Assembly: GCA_022866645.1 (NCBI GenBank) | Contig: JALHUQ010000180.1 | Location: 1 to 7,441, forward strand | From: Woeseiaceae bacterium | GTDB taxonomy: Bacteria; Pseudomonadota; Gammaproteobacteria; Steroidobacterales; Woeseiaceae | Direction of reading: 5' to 3' | DNA: 7,441 nucleotides | Shown here: positions 1 to 7,192 of the stretch, in pieces | Layout: each line of letters starts with the position of its first letter | How positions within the stretch are numbered: position 1 is the stretch's first letter | Notes under the pieces: model-generated | What the model was told of the DNA's origin: nothing | What the model saw: the letters and a program-made list of their open reading frames with translations, nothing else | Databases searched by the model: none | Made by a program: the position numbers and the translations under genes

Positions 1-1618
1 CCAGCCCCTGCAGATGCGCAGCAGGCACAGCCTCTGAGTAGGCTACAGCACCGCGCATAGGATCATCATTTGCCGCGAGGATGGTTGGAAAGACCGTATT
101 GAACCAATCCACCAGTCGTTCTCCCGAACGAAAGTTTCGTCGCAACAATAGTGGGGCCAGCTTAATGTGGCCGATGCCAAATTCCCGCGCGAGCAGGAAC
201 TGGCCGACTTCTGCATTTCGGAAGCGATAAATCGATTGCATAGGATCGCCAACGCAACAGAGGCTCCGACCATCTCCGGGCACCCATCCACCGGTCAGTG
301 TCTCGAGCATCCGATATTGCGCCGCCGACGTATCCTGCATCTCGTCGACCAATAAATGCTTGATTTGATAGTCCAGGAGCAATGCAACGTCGCCGGGATT
401 TTCTGCGCTACCGAGAGCGGCACCGGCCGCCAATGCGACTTCAATATGATCGGTGATGGCTTGCTCGGCGAAAATCCGTTTTAACTCAATGACGGCCAAA
501 GGCAGGAGTTGAAATAGTGCCAATAGAACTCGCCACTGCTCGTCCGAGTATTTCACGGGCGGCAGGGTCGTAACGCCGCGCAAACATTCCGCCAGATCCG
601 CGTCAGTAGCCATCGCCAGCAGTAAGGCGCGCATGTCGTCCTTTCTCGACTTGTCATCCGGCGGGAATCCCTGTCGCTTATCTACTTGCTTACGCACCTG
701 TCCTTGTTGCGTCAGGAGCAGCTCCGCAATGCCCTTCCACTGCGGTATTGTCTCCGGGACAGGTGCCGGCAACTGGCTTAGCGCGGCGAGATGGCAAATG
801 GGACTGGAGGTCATGCCATTGTTGATCATGTTGGTCGCCGCGTAGTCGCATAAGCTAACCAACGAAGAATACTCGCTGGATTCCAGGTCTTGCGTGATTC
901 GTTGCAGGTGCTCAGTAACAGCAAATTCGAGGCTTTCTTCGAATCTTTCACGCAGCGAAACTGCATCAGGCTCGGTCAAGCGACCGCTGCCAACAAAAGG
1001 CAACCATTGGTCCCGTGTACCGAGCATCTGAGATAAGTAGGAAGCGTATAGCCAGGTATTGTTGTCAACGTGTCTTAGTACATCAATGGTGGCTTCCTGC
1101 ATCTCGCCTTTTTCCGCGAGCCAGTCGAGTGTCGCGACAGACGCCAATCCCAGTACCGCCCGCAATTCAGCGCCAACGACAATTCGTGCGCCAGTGCCGG
1201 ATACGGTTAAAGGTTGGGCGCGAGCAATCGAGGCATTCAGCGCGTCCAGAGTCAAGATTCGCATCCGGCGGGGATTGCCAATCAGGTTCCACTGCAGTGC
1301 TTCGCTCCTGGCCAAAACCAGTCCAGCCAATTCGTAGGTCTTCCGCTCGTGATCTTCTTCCGGTACGTCGGTGTCATAACGACGGCGTAATGCCTGCAAT
1401 ACGCGAAGCTGCATTTCGGCAGCCGCCTTGCGAGTGAAAGTGATTGCGACAACTTCCTCGGGGTTTGCCACTACCGCCAGCAAATTGAGATAACGCTGGA
1501 TCAGTAACTCCGTCTTTCCAGAGCCGGCCGGCGCCTGGATGATAAAGGAACGGGTTACATCAAGAGCAGCGATGCGCGCTCGCAAGTCCGCATGCAGCAA
1601 TTGCTCATCCGTTGTCAT
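1..1618 (-). CDS. UvrD/RecB-family ATP-dependent helicase, AddA-like subunit (partial, 3' end off the window)
   Basis: I translated this frame by hand from the ATG at 1618 to the window edge: 539 codons without a stop, so the C-terminal part is missing. Superfamily 1 motifs appear in order: Walker A APAGSGKT (K35, T36), motif Ia ITFTRKAAAEM (about 59-69), a Ib-like LTLDALN (about 123-129), Walker B LLVDEMQDT (D425, E426), motif III VGDPMQSIYRF (456-466), and RRNFRS (493-498). These identify a COG1074/AddA-RecB-type DNA motor that hydrolyses ATP to unwind double-strand ends with its nuclease partner in the cytoplasm. M427 in the DExQDT box is usually F, Y or A. Motifs V and VI and any C-terminal nuclease domain lie outside the window. 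The ATG is the first in frame after a stop at 1640-1642. It overlaps the upstream nuclease gene by 14 nt and has only a weak GAG as ribosome binding site, so translational coupling is likely. The family call is firm; strict AddA orthology is not shown. Confidence 0.93.
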   Translation of the reverse strand, partial: MTTDEQLLHADLRARIAALDVTRSFIIQAPAGSGKTELLIQRYLNLLAVVANPEEVVAITFTRKAAAEMQLRVLQALRRRYDTDVPEEDHERKTYELAGLVLARSEALQWNLIGNPRRMRILTLDALNASIARAQPLTVSGTGARIVVGAELRAVLGLASVATLDWLAEKGEMQEATIDVLRHVDNNTWLYASYLSQMLGTRDQWLPFVGSGRLTEPDAVSLRERFEESLEFAVTEHLQRITQDLESSEYSSLVSLCDYAATNMINNGMTSSPICHLAALSQLPAPVPETIPQWKGIAELLLTQQGQVRKQVDKRQGFPPDDKSRKDDMRALLLAMATDADLAECLRGVTTLPPVKYSDEQWRVLLALFQLLPLAVIELKRIFAEQAITDHIEVALAAGAALGSAENPGDVALLLDYQIKHLLVDEMQDTSAAQYRMLETLTGGWVPGDGRSLCCVGDPMQSIYRFRNAEVGQFLLAREFGIGHIKLAPLLLRRNFRSGERLVDWFNTVFPTILAANDDPMRGAVAYSEAVPAAHLQGL

Positions 1619-4190
1619 GACGTAACTCGGTATAGCGGGTCAATAAATTAAGAGAACGCGCGGTAACGATGCCCTGCTCAATATTGATACGCACATCGCC
1701 GCCGGCGAGTTCGTTACACGCGGTCGTGATCTGCTCCTTGACACGGCGTAGCAAGTCCGGCCAATCGTCGACATTCGTGTATCCTCGACCCACGCCGTCA
1801 AATGCGATTTCCCGGCTATCCACATTGACCAGCGCTAATGCCGAAACAACAGCGTCGGCGGCAAACGCGTAAACGAATAGCTGAATTTCCTGTGCCTCTT
1901 GATCCCTGCCGACGAGCTGTTTTGTCTTTCCGGTCTTGTAATCAAGGATCGCAATTTCACCGTTGTCAAACGTGTCAATGCGATCAAATCGAAGTGGTAG
2001 ACGAATATTCCCCGCAACGAACTCAAACGTGCCCTCCACCCCTGAAACTTTGAATTTACCGCGGCTGCCGTCGACCGCGACGAATTCGTGCAGCAAGCCG
2101 GAAATTCGCTGTCTCTCAAGCAGCAACAGTTGCTGTAGCACGGCGTCGGTATTTCGCTCGTGTCGTGCGAATGCAAAGTCCACTGCCGCCTCGACGCGAG
2201 CTGCCAGCTCTTCACCCTGCCAACTTCGAATGACGTCGCTCGCAGGCAAATCGATATACAACTTATAGAGGGCGTCATGGATCAGGTTGCCGCGCATAGA
2301 CGCAGGTATTCCGATGGCTTGCGGGTATATAAGTCGCGCTCCCATGCGTCCGTGAATAAACGCCGTCACAGGATCACGAATCTGACGTTGAATGGTTCCC
2401 GCGCCTCCCGAGATTTTTTCACCCGCCGCGACAGGGGGGACACGATCCTGAACAGTGATGGCTACTACATTGTCGAGTAAGGTAGCAGCGTAAAGACCGC
2501 TGTCTGCCGGCGAAGCTGGGATCCCGGACAATAGCGGTGTCAGGAGATCGCTGACGGTTTGTTCCGCATCGTCTTCGGTCAGTGAGTAGCTGCATACAAC
2601 GCGGTCCCCTGACGCGACCAGGCTTCCCAGAACTCGCCGCGCGTAGCGCAGTGTGTCCGCAGGTGTGCAGTCCGGCATGCCGTGTTCTTCCTGCAGACGG
2701 CGAGATACCAATGCCGACGGTGCGCCTGCCGGGGGCCAGTTTGCAGTAGTCACACCGCTTATCCAGGTCCCGTCAAACCGCAAACCGGACGCTTCAAGCG
2801 AGCCCATCAAATGTATACGGGCGTTCACTGATTCTGGCTGAAAAACGATGTCGCTTGCCATCGTGTCGAGTCTCGCAATAGCGGCGCGCGGGCTCATCGT
2901 CGAGCTGACGAGGCCGAGTCGAGCATATTCATTCAGCAACTCTCGCCAACGATTTATCAGCTGAAAATCGGCACTGTCCAATGAGTCGTGACCGGGCCAG
3001 GCGAACGACCTCAAAACGTCATCGATCAGCACAGCCCATTCTGCAGGTGCAGCAGATTTCGGCAGCTCCCGCCGGCGCTTGCTGAATGCCGCGAGTCTCG
3101 CTGCCCAGTCACCAGCATTGCCGCCGTCGCCCTGGCTACGCAGCTCAGCCGTAATCATTGACGGGGTCCAACGTCGGCTTGGCAGTTGTCTCAGCCGAAG
3201 TTCAAAGCGGCTGCGGCTGGCCGTCTCCTCTCCAAGCAACGGCGATCGCAGTAACACCCCGACGTCCGTCGATGACAGTTCCCCCACTAACCACCGGAGC
3301 AACAGTAAAGCGACAGCGATCGCAGGAAAGTCCGACAGGCGTCGACCGTAAGAAACATTCACGGCGTTGTAGAGCGATTGATGGCCGTGTTGCCAACCTG
3401 GTGTTGCACCTTCCCGAACCTGCCGGACAATAATTTCCGAATTCCTTTCCAGGCCGTTCGCAATAATCGCGATTCGAGCTTCAGGGTTTCTGTTGATCTG
3501 CTGGCGCGCCCATGCGCCGGCGGATCGCAGTTCGGCCGCGCTATTATCAAAATACCTTAAAGAACATTGATCTTTGGGCTCTGCGACCGGTGCGGTTGTC
3601 ACGGTAATGCCTGCGTCAATCATTGCGTCATGAATAGCCGTCATTATCGGCCGTTGCCGTTCAAATCCGACAAACGTGTAGTGACGCGACAGTTCGATCC
3701 TCTGATCCAAGATGAGTTGCAATACCAGCGTGCCGAGGCCCGCCTCGTCGACCCAATTTTCGCGCTCTAATATGGCGAGGTAACGTCCCAGAACGGATGC
3801 AAATACTCGATGATCTTCACTGAGTGCCGAACGTGCCACATCACTTATCGACACCTGCCAATCTGCCAGTCGTTGTCGGGTCTCCCTGGATAGCCTTACC
3901 AGCGTTCTAATATTCGGCCCATCACCCACTTCCCTTTGCAGGCAGCGCTCCCAGAGAACCTGACTTTGTTGCGCATTAATGCGGGTCGGAAGATCCTCGG
4001 GATGTATCGCGTTGTTCGATAGCGAGACCAGCCAGTCTTGCCAGGCAACAATATCCGAGCTGCGCCAAGCCTTCTTGCCGACTGCGAGCTGTTCTGCCGC
4101 GAAATGTTCGCCCAATGCCCGGGCCAGTCGCCGATTGCCGGTGACCACCGTTCCGGAATTATTGAGCGAATCGGATAACCAGTCGTACAT
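1605..4190 (-). CDS. AddB-like PD-(D/E)XK nuclease subunit (TIGR03623-type probable DNA repair protein)
   Basis: The protein has 861 residues, close to the roughly 900 of the TIGR03623 group, which is related to AddB. The N-terminus reads TGNRRLARAL (17-26) where Firmicute AddB has a Walker A, so this subunit should not hydrolyse ATP. The middle (about 463-560, starting GSLEASGLRFDG) matches the inactive helicase-like region of AddB/RecC-type proteins. The C-terminal RecB-type nuclease is intact: GNLIH (G634, H638), RFDRID (D736), ILDYKTGK (D750, K752) and QLFVY (Q770, Y774). The expected role is cutting single strands behind the helicase encoded next, during end resection for homologous recombination. 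The iron-sulfur cysteines normally flanking this nuclease are absent (see findings). The start lies 3 nt after the aminotransferase stop. The nearest purine-rich site, TGGAG, is 15 nt away, too far for normal spacing, so reinitiation or coupling is likely. Confidence 0.93.
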   Translation of the reverse strand: MYDWLSDSLNNSGTVVTGNRRLARALGEHFAAEQLAVGKKAWRSSDIVAWQDWLVSLSNNAIHPEDLPTRINAQQSQVLWERCLQREVGDGPNIRTLVRLSRETRQRLADWQVSISDVARSALSEDHRVFASVLGRYLAILERENWVDEAGLGTLVLQLILDQRIELSRHYTFVGFERQRPIMTAIHDAMIDAGITVTTAPVAEPKDQCSLRYFDNSAAELRSAGAWARQQINRNPEARIAIIANGLERNSEIIVRQVREGATPGWQHGHQSLYNAVNVSYGRRLSDFPAIAVALLLLRWLVGELSSTDVGVLLRSPLLGEETASRSRFELRLRQLPSRRWTPSMITAELRSQGDGGNAGDWAARLAAFSKRRRELPKSAAPAEWAVLIDDVLRSFAWPGHDSLDSADFQLINRWRELLNEYARLGLVSSTMSPRAAIARLDTMASDIVFQPESVNARIHLMGSLEASGLRFDGTWISGVTTANWPPAGAPSALVSRRLQEEHGMPDCTPADTLRYARRVLGSLVASGDRVVCSYSLTEDDAEQTVSDLLTPLLSGIPASPADSGLYAATLLDNVVAITVQDRVPPVAAGEKISGGAGTIQRQIRDPVTAFIHGRMGARLIYPQAIGIPASMRGNLIHDALYKLYIDLPASDVIRSWQGEELAARVEAAVDFAFARHERNTDAVLQQLLLLERQRISGLLHEFVAVDGSRGKFKVSGVEGTFEFVAGNIRLPLRFDRIDTFDNGEIAILDYKTGKTKQLVGRDQEAQEIQLFVYAFAADAVVSALALVNVDSREIAFDGVGRGYTNVDDWPDLLRRVKEQITTACNELAGGDVRINIEQGIVTARSLNLLTRYTELRHDNG

Positions 4191-4193
4191 TAG

Positions 4194-5411
4194 TCAGCAG
4201 TAGCGCTCCAGACACGCGTCAATACGGTCGAAAACTACATCGATCGTGTCGGTGTCAGGAAGTGTCGTGATCCGAAAATGGTCAGTGTACGGAGTGTTGA
4301 AACTACTTCCTGGCGCGACCAGAACATGGTAATTCTCCAGTAAGTCGCGCGCGAAGGCTTGATCATCGAGCTTGCCCTCAAAGCGCTCATCGAGGCGCAA
4401 GAAAGCGTACATCGCTCCCATCGGCTTTTCCAAATGCAAATGTTTGCTGGCGCTAACGCGATCGATCACTGCTAATCTCGACTGATACAGTCGGCCACCG
4501 GGCGTTACAAGTTGCTGGATGCTTTGAAAGCCACCAAGCGCCGTCTGCACTGCCCATTGACCCGGCACATTGCTGCACAGCCGCAGAGCGGACAACAACT
4601 CCATGCCATGGATATAGTCAGTCGCGCGATCGAGATCACCGCTAAAGACTGCCCAGCCAACGCGGTAGCCGCAGGCACGATAGATTTTGGAAAGTCCTGA
4701 AAACGTAAGACAGACTGTGTCCGTCGCCAAAGTAGCCAGTGGGATGAACTCGGCGTCGTCGTAAACCATTTGATCGTAGATTTCGTCTGCCATGACGACC
4801 AGGCCGTGCGCGGTCGCGAGCTTTACGATTTGATCAAGACTAGCGCGATCGTAGACTGCTCCACTCGGATTGTTAGGATTGATGACAACGATGGCTTTGG
4901 TTCGCGAGTTGATAAGACTCTCTAGTTGACCCGTGTCGGGTCGGAAGCTGTCGTCGCTGGCGCAACGATAGTGAATAGCCGTCCCTCCATTCAGCGTGAC
5001 TGCGGCACTCCATAGAGGATAATCCGGGCTGGGGACAAGAACCTCGTCTCCTGGATTCAGCAATGCTCGCAGCGACAAATCGATAAGTTCGCTGACACCA
5101 TTGCCAATAAACACTTCATCTGCCGTGACGCCTCTGACGCCGCGAAGCTGTTGTTGCATCACCACAGCTTCGCGCGCCGGAAATATTCCCTTTTGGTGGC
5201 AATACGGTTCCGCCTGCCCGAGGTTTTCGATCATGGCCAGCCGCATGGTCTCCGGTGTGCGAAATCCGAACAGACCCGGGTTGCCAATGTTCAGCGAAAT
5301 AATTTCGTAGCCGCGTTTTTCGAGCTCCAAAGCGTGATTCGCGAGCTGCCCCCGAATTTCATAACGGACCTCTTGCAGAGCATTGCTGCGCTTCAGCGGC
5401 ATACCCGACAT
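4194..5411 (-). CDS. alaA: AlaA-like PLP-dependent alanine aminotransferase
   Basis: This is a fold-type I class I/II aminotransferase of 405 residues, the same length as E. coli AlaA (YfbQ), which it resembles throughout as far as I recall that sequence. It should interconvert pyruvate plus glutamate with alanine plus 2-oxoglutarate in the cytoplasm. Visible signatures are the N-terminal YEIRG (17-21) and NIGNPGLFGF, then NPNNPSG (178-184, N181 near the cofactor ring), DEIY (D209, Y212), the Schiff-base lysine in FSGLSKIYR (K242), and the substrate-carboxylate arginine in DHFRITTLP (R380). The ATG follows the TAG of the CoA-transferase with no gap. A strong Shine-Dalgarno GGATGGGG (5427-5420) lies inside the last codons of that gene, 8 nt before the ATG. 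M4 is an alternative start, but M1 has the better spacing. AvtA- or YfdZ-like activity on other amino acids cannot be excluded. Confidence 0.92.
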   Translation of the reverse strand: MSGMPLKRSNALQEVRYEIRGQLANHALELEKRGYEIISLNIGNPGLFGFRTPETMRLAMIENLGQAEPYCHQKGIFPAREAVVMQQQLRGVRGVTADEVFIGNGVSELIDLSLRALLNPGDEVLVPSPDYPLWSAAVTLNGGTAIHYRCASDDSFRPDTGQLESLINSRTKAIVVINPNNPSGAVYDRASLDQIVKLATAHGLVVMADEIYDQMVYDDAEFIPLATLATDTVCLTFSGLSKIYRACGYRVGWAVFSGDLDRATDYIHGMELLSALRLCSNVPGQWAVQTALGGFQSIQQLVTPGGRLYQSRLAVIDRVSASKHLHLEKPMGAMYAFLRLDERFEGKLDDQAFARDLLENYHVLVAPGSSFNTPYTDHFRITTLPDTDTIDVVFDRIDACLERYC

Positions 5412-6617
5412 CTAGATAACCCCATCCTGTCTCAACGATCTAATTTTGGCGTCAGAGTAACCCAACCATTCTTGCAGTACCTCATCGGTGTGTTCGCCGA
5501 GAGCCGGCGGGCTCCGCTCGTAACGAACCGGAGTGTCCGAGAATTCGACCGGGTTCGAGACAGTGGGTACCGGAATGTCGTCGCTGTTCAAAATACTGCG
5601 AACCAACCGTCGTTCGACGGCGTATTCGTTTGTCAGGACTTCGGCAATGTCATTGACCGGTCCCGCAGGAACGCCGTTAAGCAGCAGCACGCGAAGCCAA
5701 TCACTGGTATCTCGCTCTCGCAATCTCGACTGCATTTGAGGAATTAAAGCCTCGCGATTCAAAATGCGCAGACTCATTGTGATGAAACGAGGGTCATTCG
5801 CGAGTTCTTGCAAGTCCAGTGCGTTGCAACAGCTGGCAAACTGCCGGTCATTACCAACAGTCAGCATCAAGTCGCCGTCACGCGTCTCAAATGTCTGATA
5901 GGGCACCAGATTCGGGTGCGCTGTTCCCATGCGACCAGGCGCAATTCCGCCGATAAGGAAATTCATGTTTTGATTGGCGAGCCAGGCCACCTGACTGTCG
6001 TAGAGGGGAACGTCGATATGCTGACCCCGTCCACTCATTGCCCGTGCGTTGAGCGCGGCAAGTATCGCTGTGGTCGCGTACATGCCGGCCATGATATCGC
6101 TGATGGCCACGCCAACCTTTTGCGGCCCGCCAGTTCCCGGTGGTGGTCCCGTAACGCTCATGAGTCCTGCGGAAGCCTGAATCATCGCGTCGTAGCCGGG
6201 ATCATTTGCACGCGATCCAGTTTGACCAAAGCCGGAAATCGAACAATAGACCAAGCCGGGATTGAGCTTCAACAGTTGGTCAGGCCCAAGATCAAAGCGG
6301 GTCAGGGTTCCAACCGTATAATTCTCGAGTAGCACGTCAGCCTGTTTTGCGAGATCGCGAATGAGCGCTTGACCTGCCTCTACAGCTATATCGACGGTAA
6401 CGGAGCGCTTGTTCCGGTTCGCAGACAGGAAATAGGCCGACACTTCTTCGGCCCCTGCCAGCCACGGTGGCCCCCAATGACGCGTGTCGTCTCCGCACCC
6501 GGGCCGCTCAATTTTGACGACATCTGCCCCGTAATCACCAAGCAGCTGACCCGCCCAGGGACCGGCGAGAACGCGACTCATGTCCAGTATTCGAATATTT
6601 TCCAGCGGCGCTGGCAT
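5412..6617 (-). CDS. CaiB/BaiF family class III CoA-transferase, SUGCT-like
   Basis: The protein has 401 residues, a normal length for the family. It opens with RILDMSRVLAGPWAGQLLGD and continues with KIERPGCGDDTRHWGPPW, the CoA-binding N-terminal part of class III CoA-transferases. The catalytic aspartate that forms the acyl anhydride is D143 in DPGYDAMIQASAGL. Later blocks VGVAISDIMAGMYA, RMGTAHPNLVPYQ and GVPAGPVND are also typical. The GDDTR and GTAH-VPYQ blocks recall human SUGCT (succinyl-CoA:glutarate CoA-transferase), so a C4/C5 dicarboxylate is a reasonable substrate guess. Substrates in this family are poorly predicted by sequence, and no glutaryl-CoA dehydrogenase is in view. A cytoplasmic enzyme is expected; no signal peptide or membrane segment is seen. 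The likely ribosome binding site is AAAGG (6629-6625), 7 nt before the ATG, directly after the T-tract of a terminator. This is the first gene of the four-gene run. Confidence 0.92.
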   Translation of the reverse strand: MPAPLENIRILDMSRVLAGPWAGQLLGDYGADVVKIERPGCGDDTRHWGPPWLAGAEEVSAYFLSANRNKRSVTVDIAVEAGQALIRDLAKQADVLLENYTVGTLTRFDLGPDQLLKLNPGLVYCSISGFGQTGSRANDPGYDAMIQASAGLMSVTGPPPGTGGPQKVGVAISDIMAGMYATTAILAALNARAMSGRGQHIDVPLYDSQVAWLANQNMNFLIGGIAPGRMGTAHPNLVPYQTFETRDGDLMLTVGNDRQFASCCNALDLQELANDPRFITMSLRILNREALIPQMQSRLRERDTSDWLRVLLLNGVPAGPVNDIAEVLTNEYAVERRLVRSILNSDDIPVPTVSNPVEFSDTPVRYERSPPALGEHTDEVLQEWLGYSDAKIRSLRQDGVI

Positions 6618-6624
6618 AGTTTGG

Positions 6625-6629
6625 CCTTT
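6625..6629 (-). promoter_or_regulatory. Shine-Dalgarno site of the CoA-transferase gene, abutting a terminator
   Basis: On the minus strand AAAGG lies 7 nt before the ATG at 6617 and begins at the base right after the T7 tract of the terminator. It supports this ATG as the start. It leaves almost no room for a separate promoter between terminator and gene. Confidence 0.6.
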
Positions 6630-6662
6630 AAAAAAACCCGGCCAACCTTGCGGTTGGCCGGG
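6630..6662 (-). terminator. Rho-independent terminator of the lipoprotein gene, minus strand
   Basis: An 11-bp perfect stem (arms 6637-6647 and 6652-6662, CCCGGCCAACC paired with GGTTGGCCGGG) encloses a 4-base loop. On the minus strand it is followed directly by seven T (6636-6630). It starts 32 nt after the lipoprotein stop codon. There is no T-tract on the plus side, so it acts in the minus direction only. It ends 12 bases before the start codon of the CoA-transferase gene, so it could also attenuate readthrough into that operon. Confidence 0.93.
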
Positions 6663-6694
6663 CGGGTCCGCACGGAGATTGCGGATTGCGTGAC

Positions 6695-7192
6695 TCAGTT
6701 GCCTGACGAATCGTCAGTGTCAGCTGTGTCCAGCTCTTCTACCTCTGCGCCTTTTACCTCTGCCGGCGCAGGTGTTTGTTCGATTTCCGGCTTCTTCTTG
6801 CCGAATTTAATCAGAAGATCTTCATGATCTTCGGGGCTTAGCTCTCGAATCGACGCTATTGGTATCGATTCGCCATCCAAGTGGCCATCAAACACGACTT
6901 CACTGAAGCCGGCACATACCTGGCCGGTCGGCGAATCGAACGTGATGCCCCAGGAAGAACTGATCCCGTAGGCCCGCCGTCGCAGTGCGACGTGGTAATT
7001 GCGGCGTCCCGATCCTTCGATGATGAGGTTCGACTCGTCAAGGACGGTATATCCTCGGATACTTGATCTGAAGATGCAATCGGTCCGGCCGCTCCGGGTA
7101 CTGTCTTTTGAGCCGTCCGAAGCCAAATCCGGGCTTGCGCAAGCTAATACTCCACATGAGAGAGATATCATAACTAATTGTTTTATATGCAT
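6695..7192 (-). CDS. Small lipoprotein, DUF6491 type, function unknown
   Basis: The protein has 165 residues. It has a lipoprotein signal peptide: basic HIK, a hydrophobic stretch, and lipobox VLAC with C18 as the acylated residue. Residue +2 is alanine, so transport to the outer membrane by Lol is expected. The mature part contains TDCIFRSSIRGY (C39), a RRNYHV block (63-68), GQVCAGF (C93) and SIPIASIREL (109-118), the layout I associate with DUF6491 proteins. C39 and C93 could form a periplasmic disulfide. After a KFGKKK stretch (129-134) comes an acidic tail of about 30 residues that is probably disordered. The ATG is the first in frame after a stop and is preceded by TAGAGA about 7-8 nt upstream. 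The gene has its own downstream terminator and is probably a single-gene unit. No biochemical function is known to me. Confidence 0.82.
   Translation of the reverse strand: MHIKQLVMISLSCGVLACASPDLASDGSKDSTRSGRTDCIFRSSIRGYTVLDESNLIIEGSGRRNYHVALRRRAYGISSSWGITFDSPTGQVCAGFSEVVFDGHLDGESIPIASIRELSPEDHEDLLIKFGKKKPEIEQTPAPAEVKGAEVEELDTADTDDSSGN
6703..6717. repeat. 15-bp palindrome in the 3' end of the lipoprotein gene
   Basis: The sequence is CTGACGA, a central A, then TCGTCAG: a perfect 7-bp inverted repeat within the last codons of the lipoprotein gene, about 40 bases before the terminator. It could form a very tight hairpin or bind a dimeric protein. An inverted repeat of this size is also expected by chance in a window this long. 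Confidence 0.25.

Noticed and set aside
1015..1437. A plus-strand frame of 140 codons opposite the helicase gene.
   Set aside because: The minus strand here encodes helicase motifs Ia and Ib. The plus frame is a low-complexity, Arg/Pro/Ser-rich shadow.
1..1618. The possibility that the helicase is a broken gene, because no closed open frame is present at the left side.
   Set aside because: Manual translation shows an unbroken frame of 539 codons running off the window with motifs in the right order. It is cut by the window, not disrupted.
1..4190. The helicase/nuclease pair as a phage-defence island.
   Set aside because: The pair matches chromosomal AddAB-type repair genes, sits in an operon with housekeeping-type metabolic genes, and has no defence genes, integrase or tRNA beside it.
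5151..5747. A plus-strand frame of 198 codons across the aminotransferase/CoA-transferase junction.
   Set aside because: Both minus-strand genes are strongly supported by family motifs, and the plus frame has no recognisable domain or ribosome binding site.
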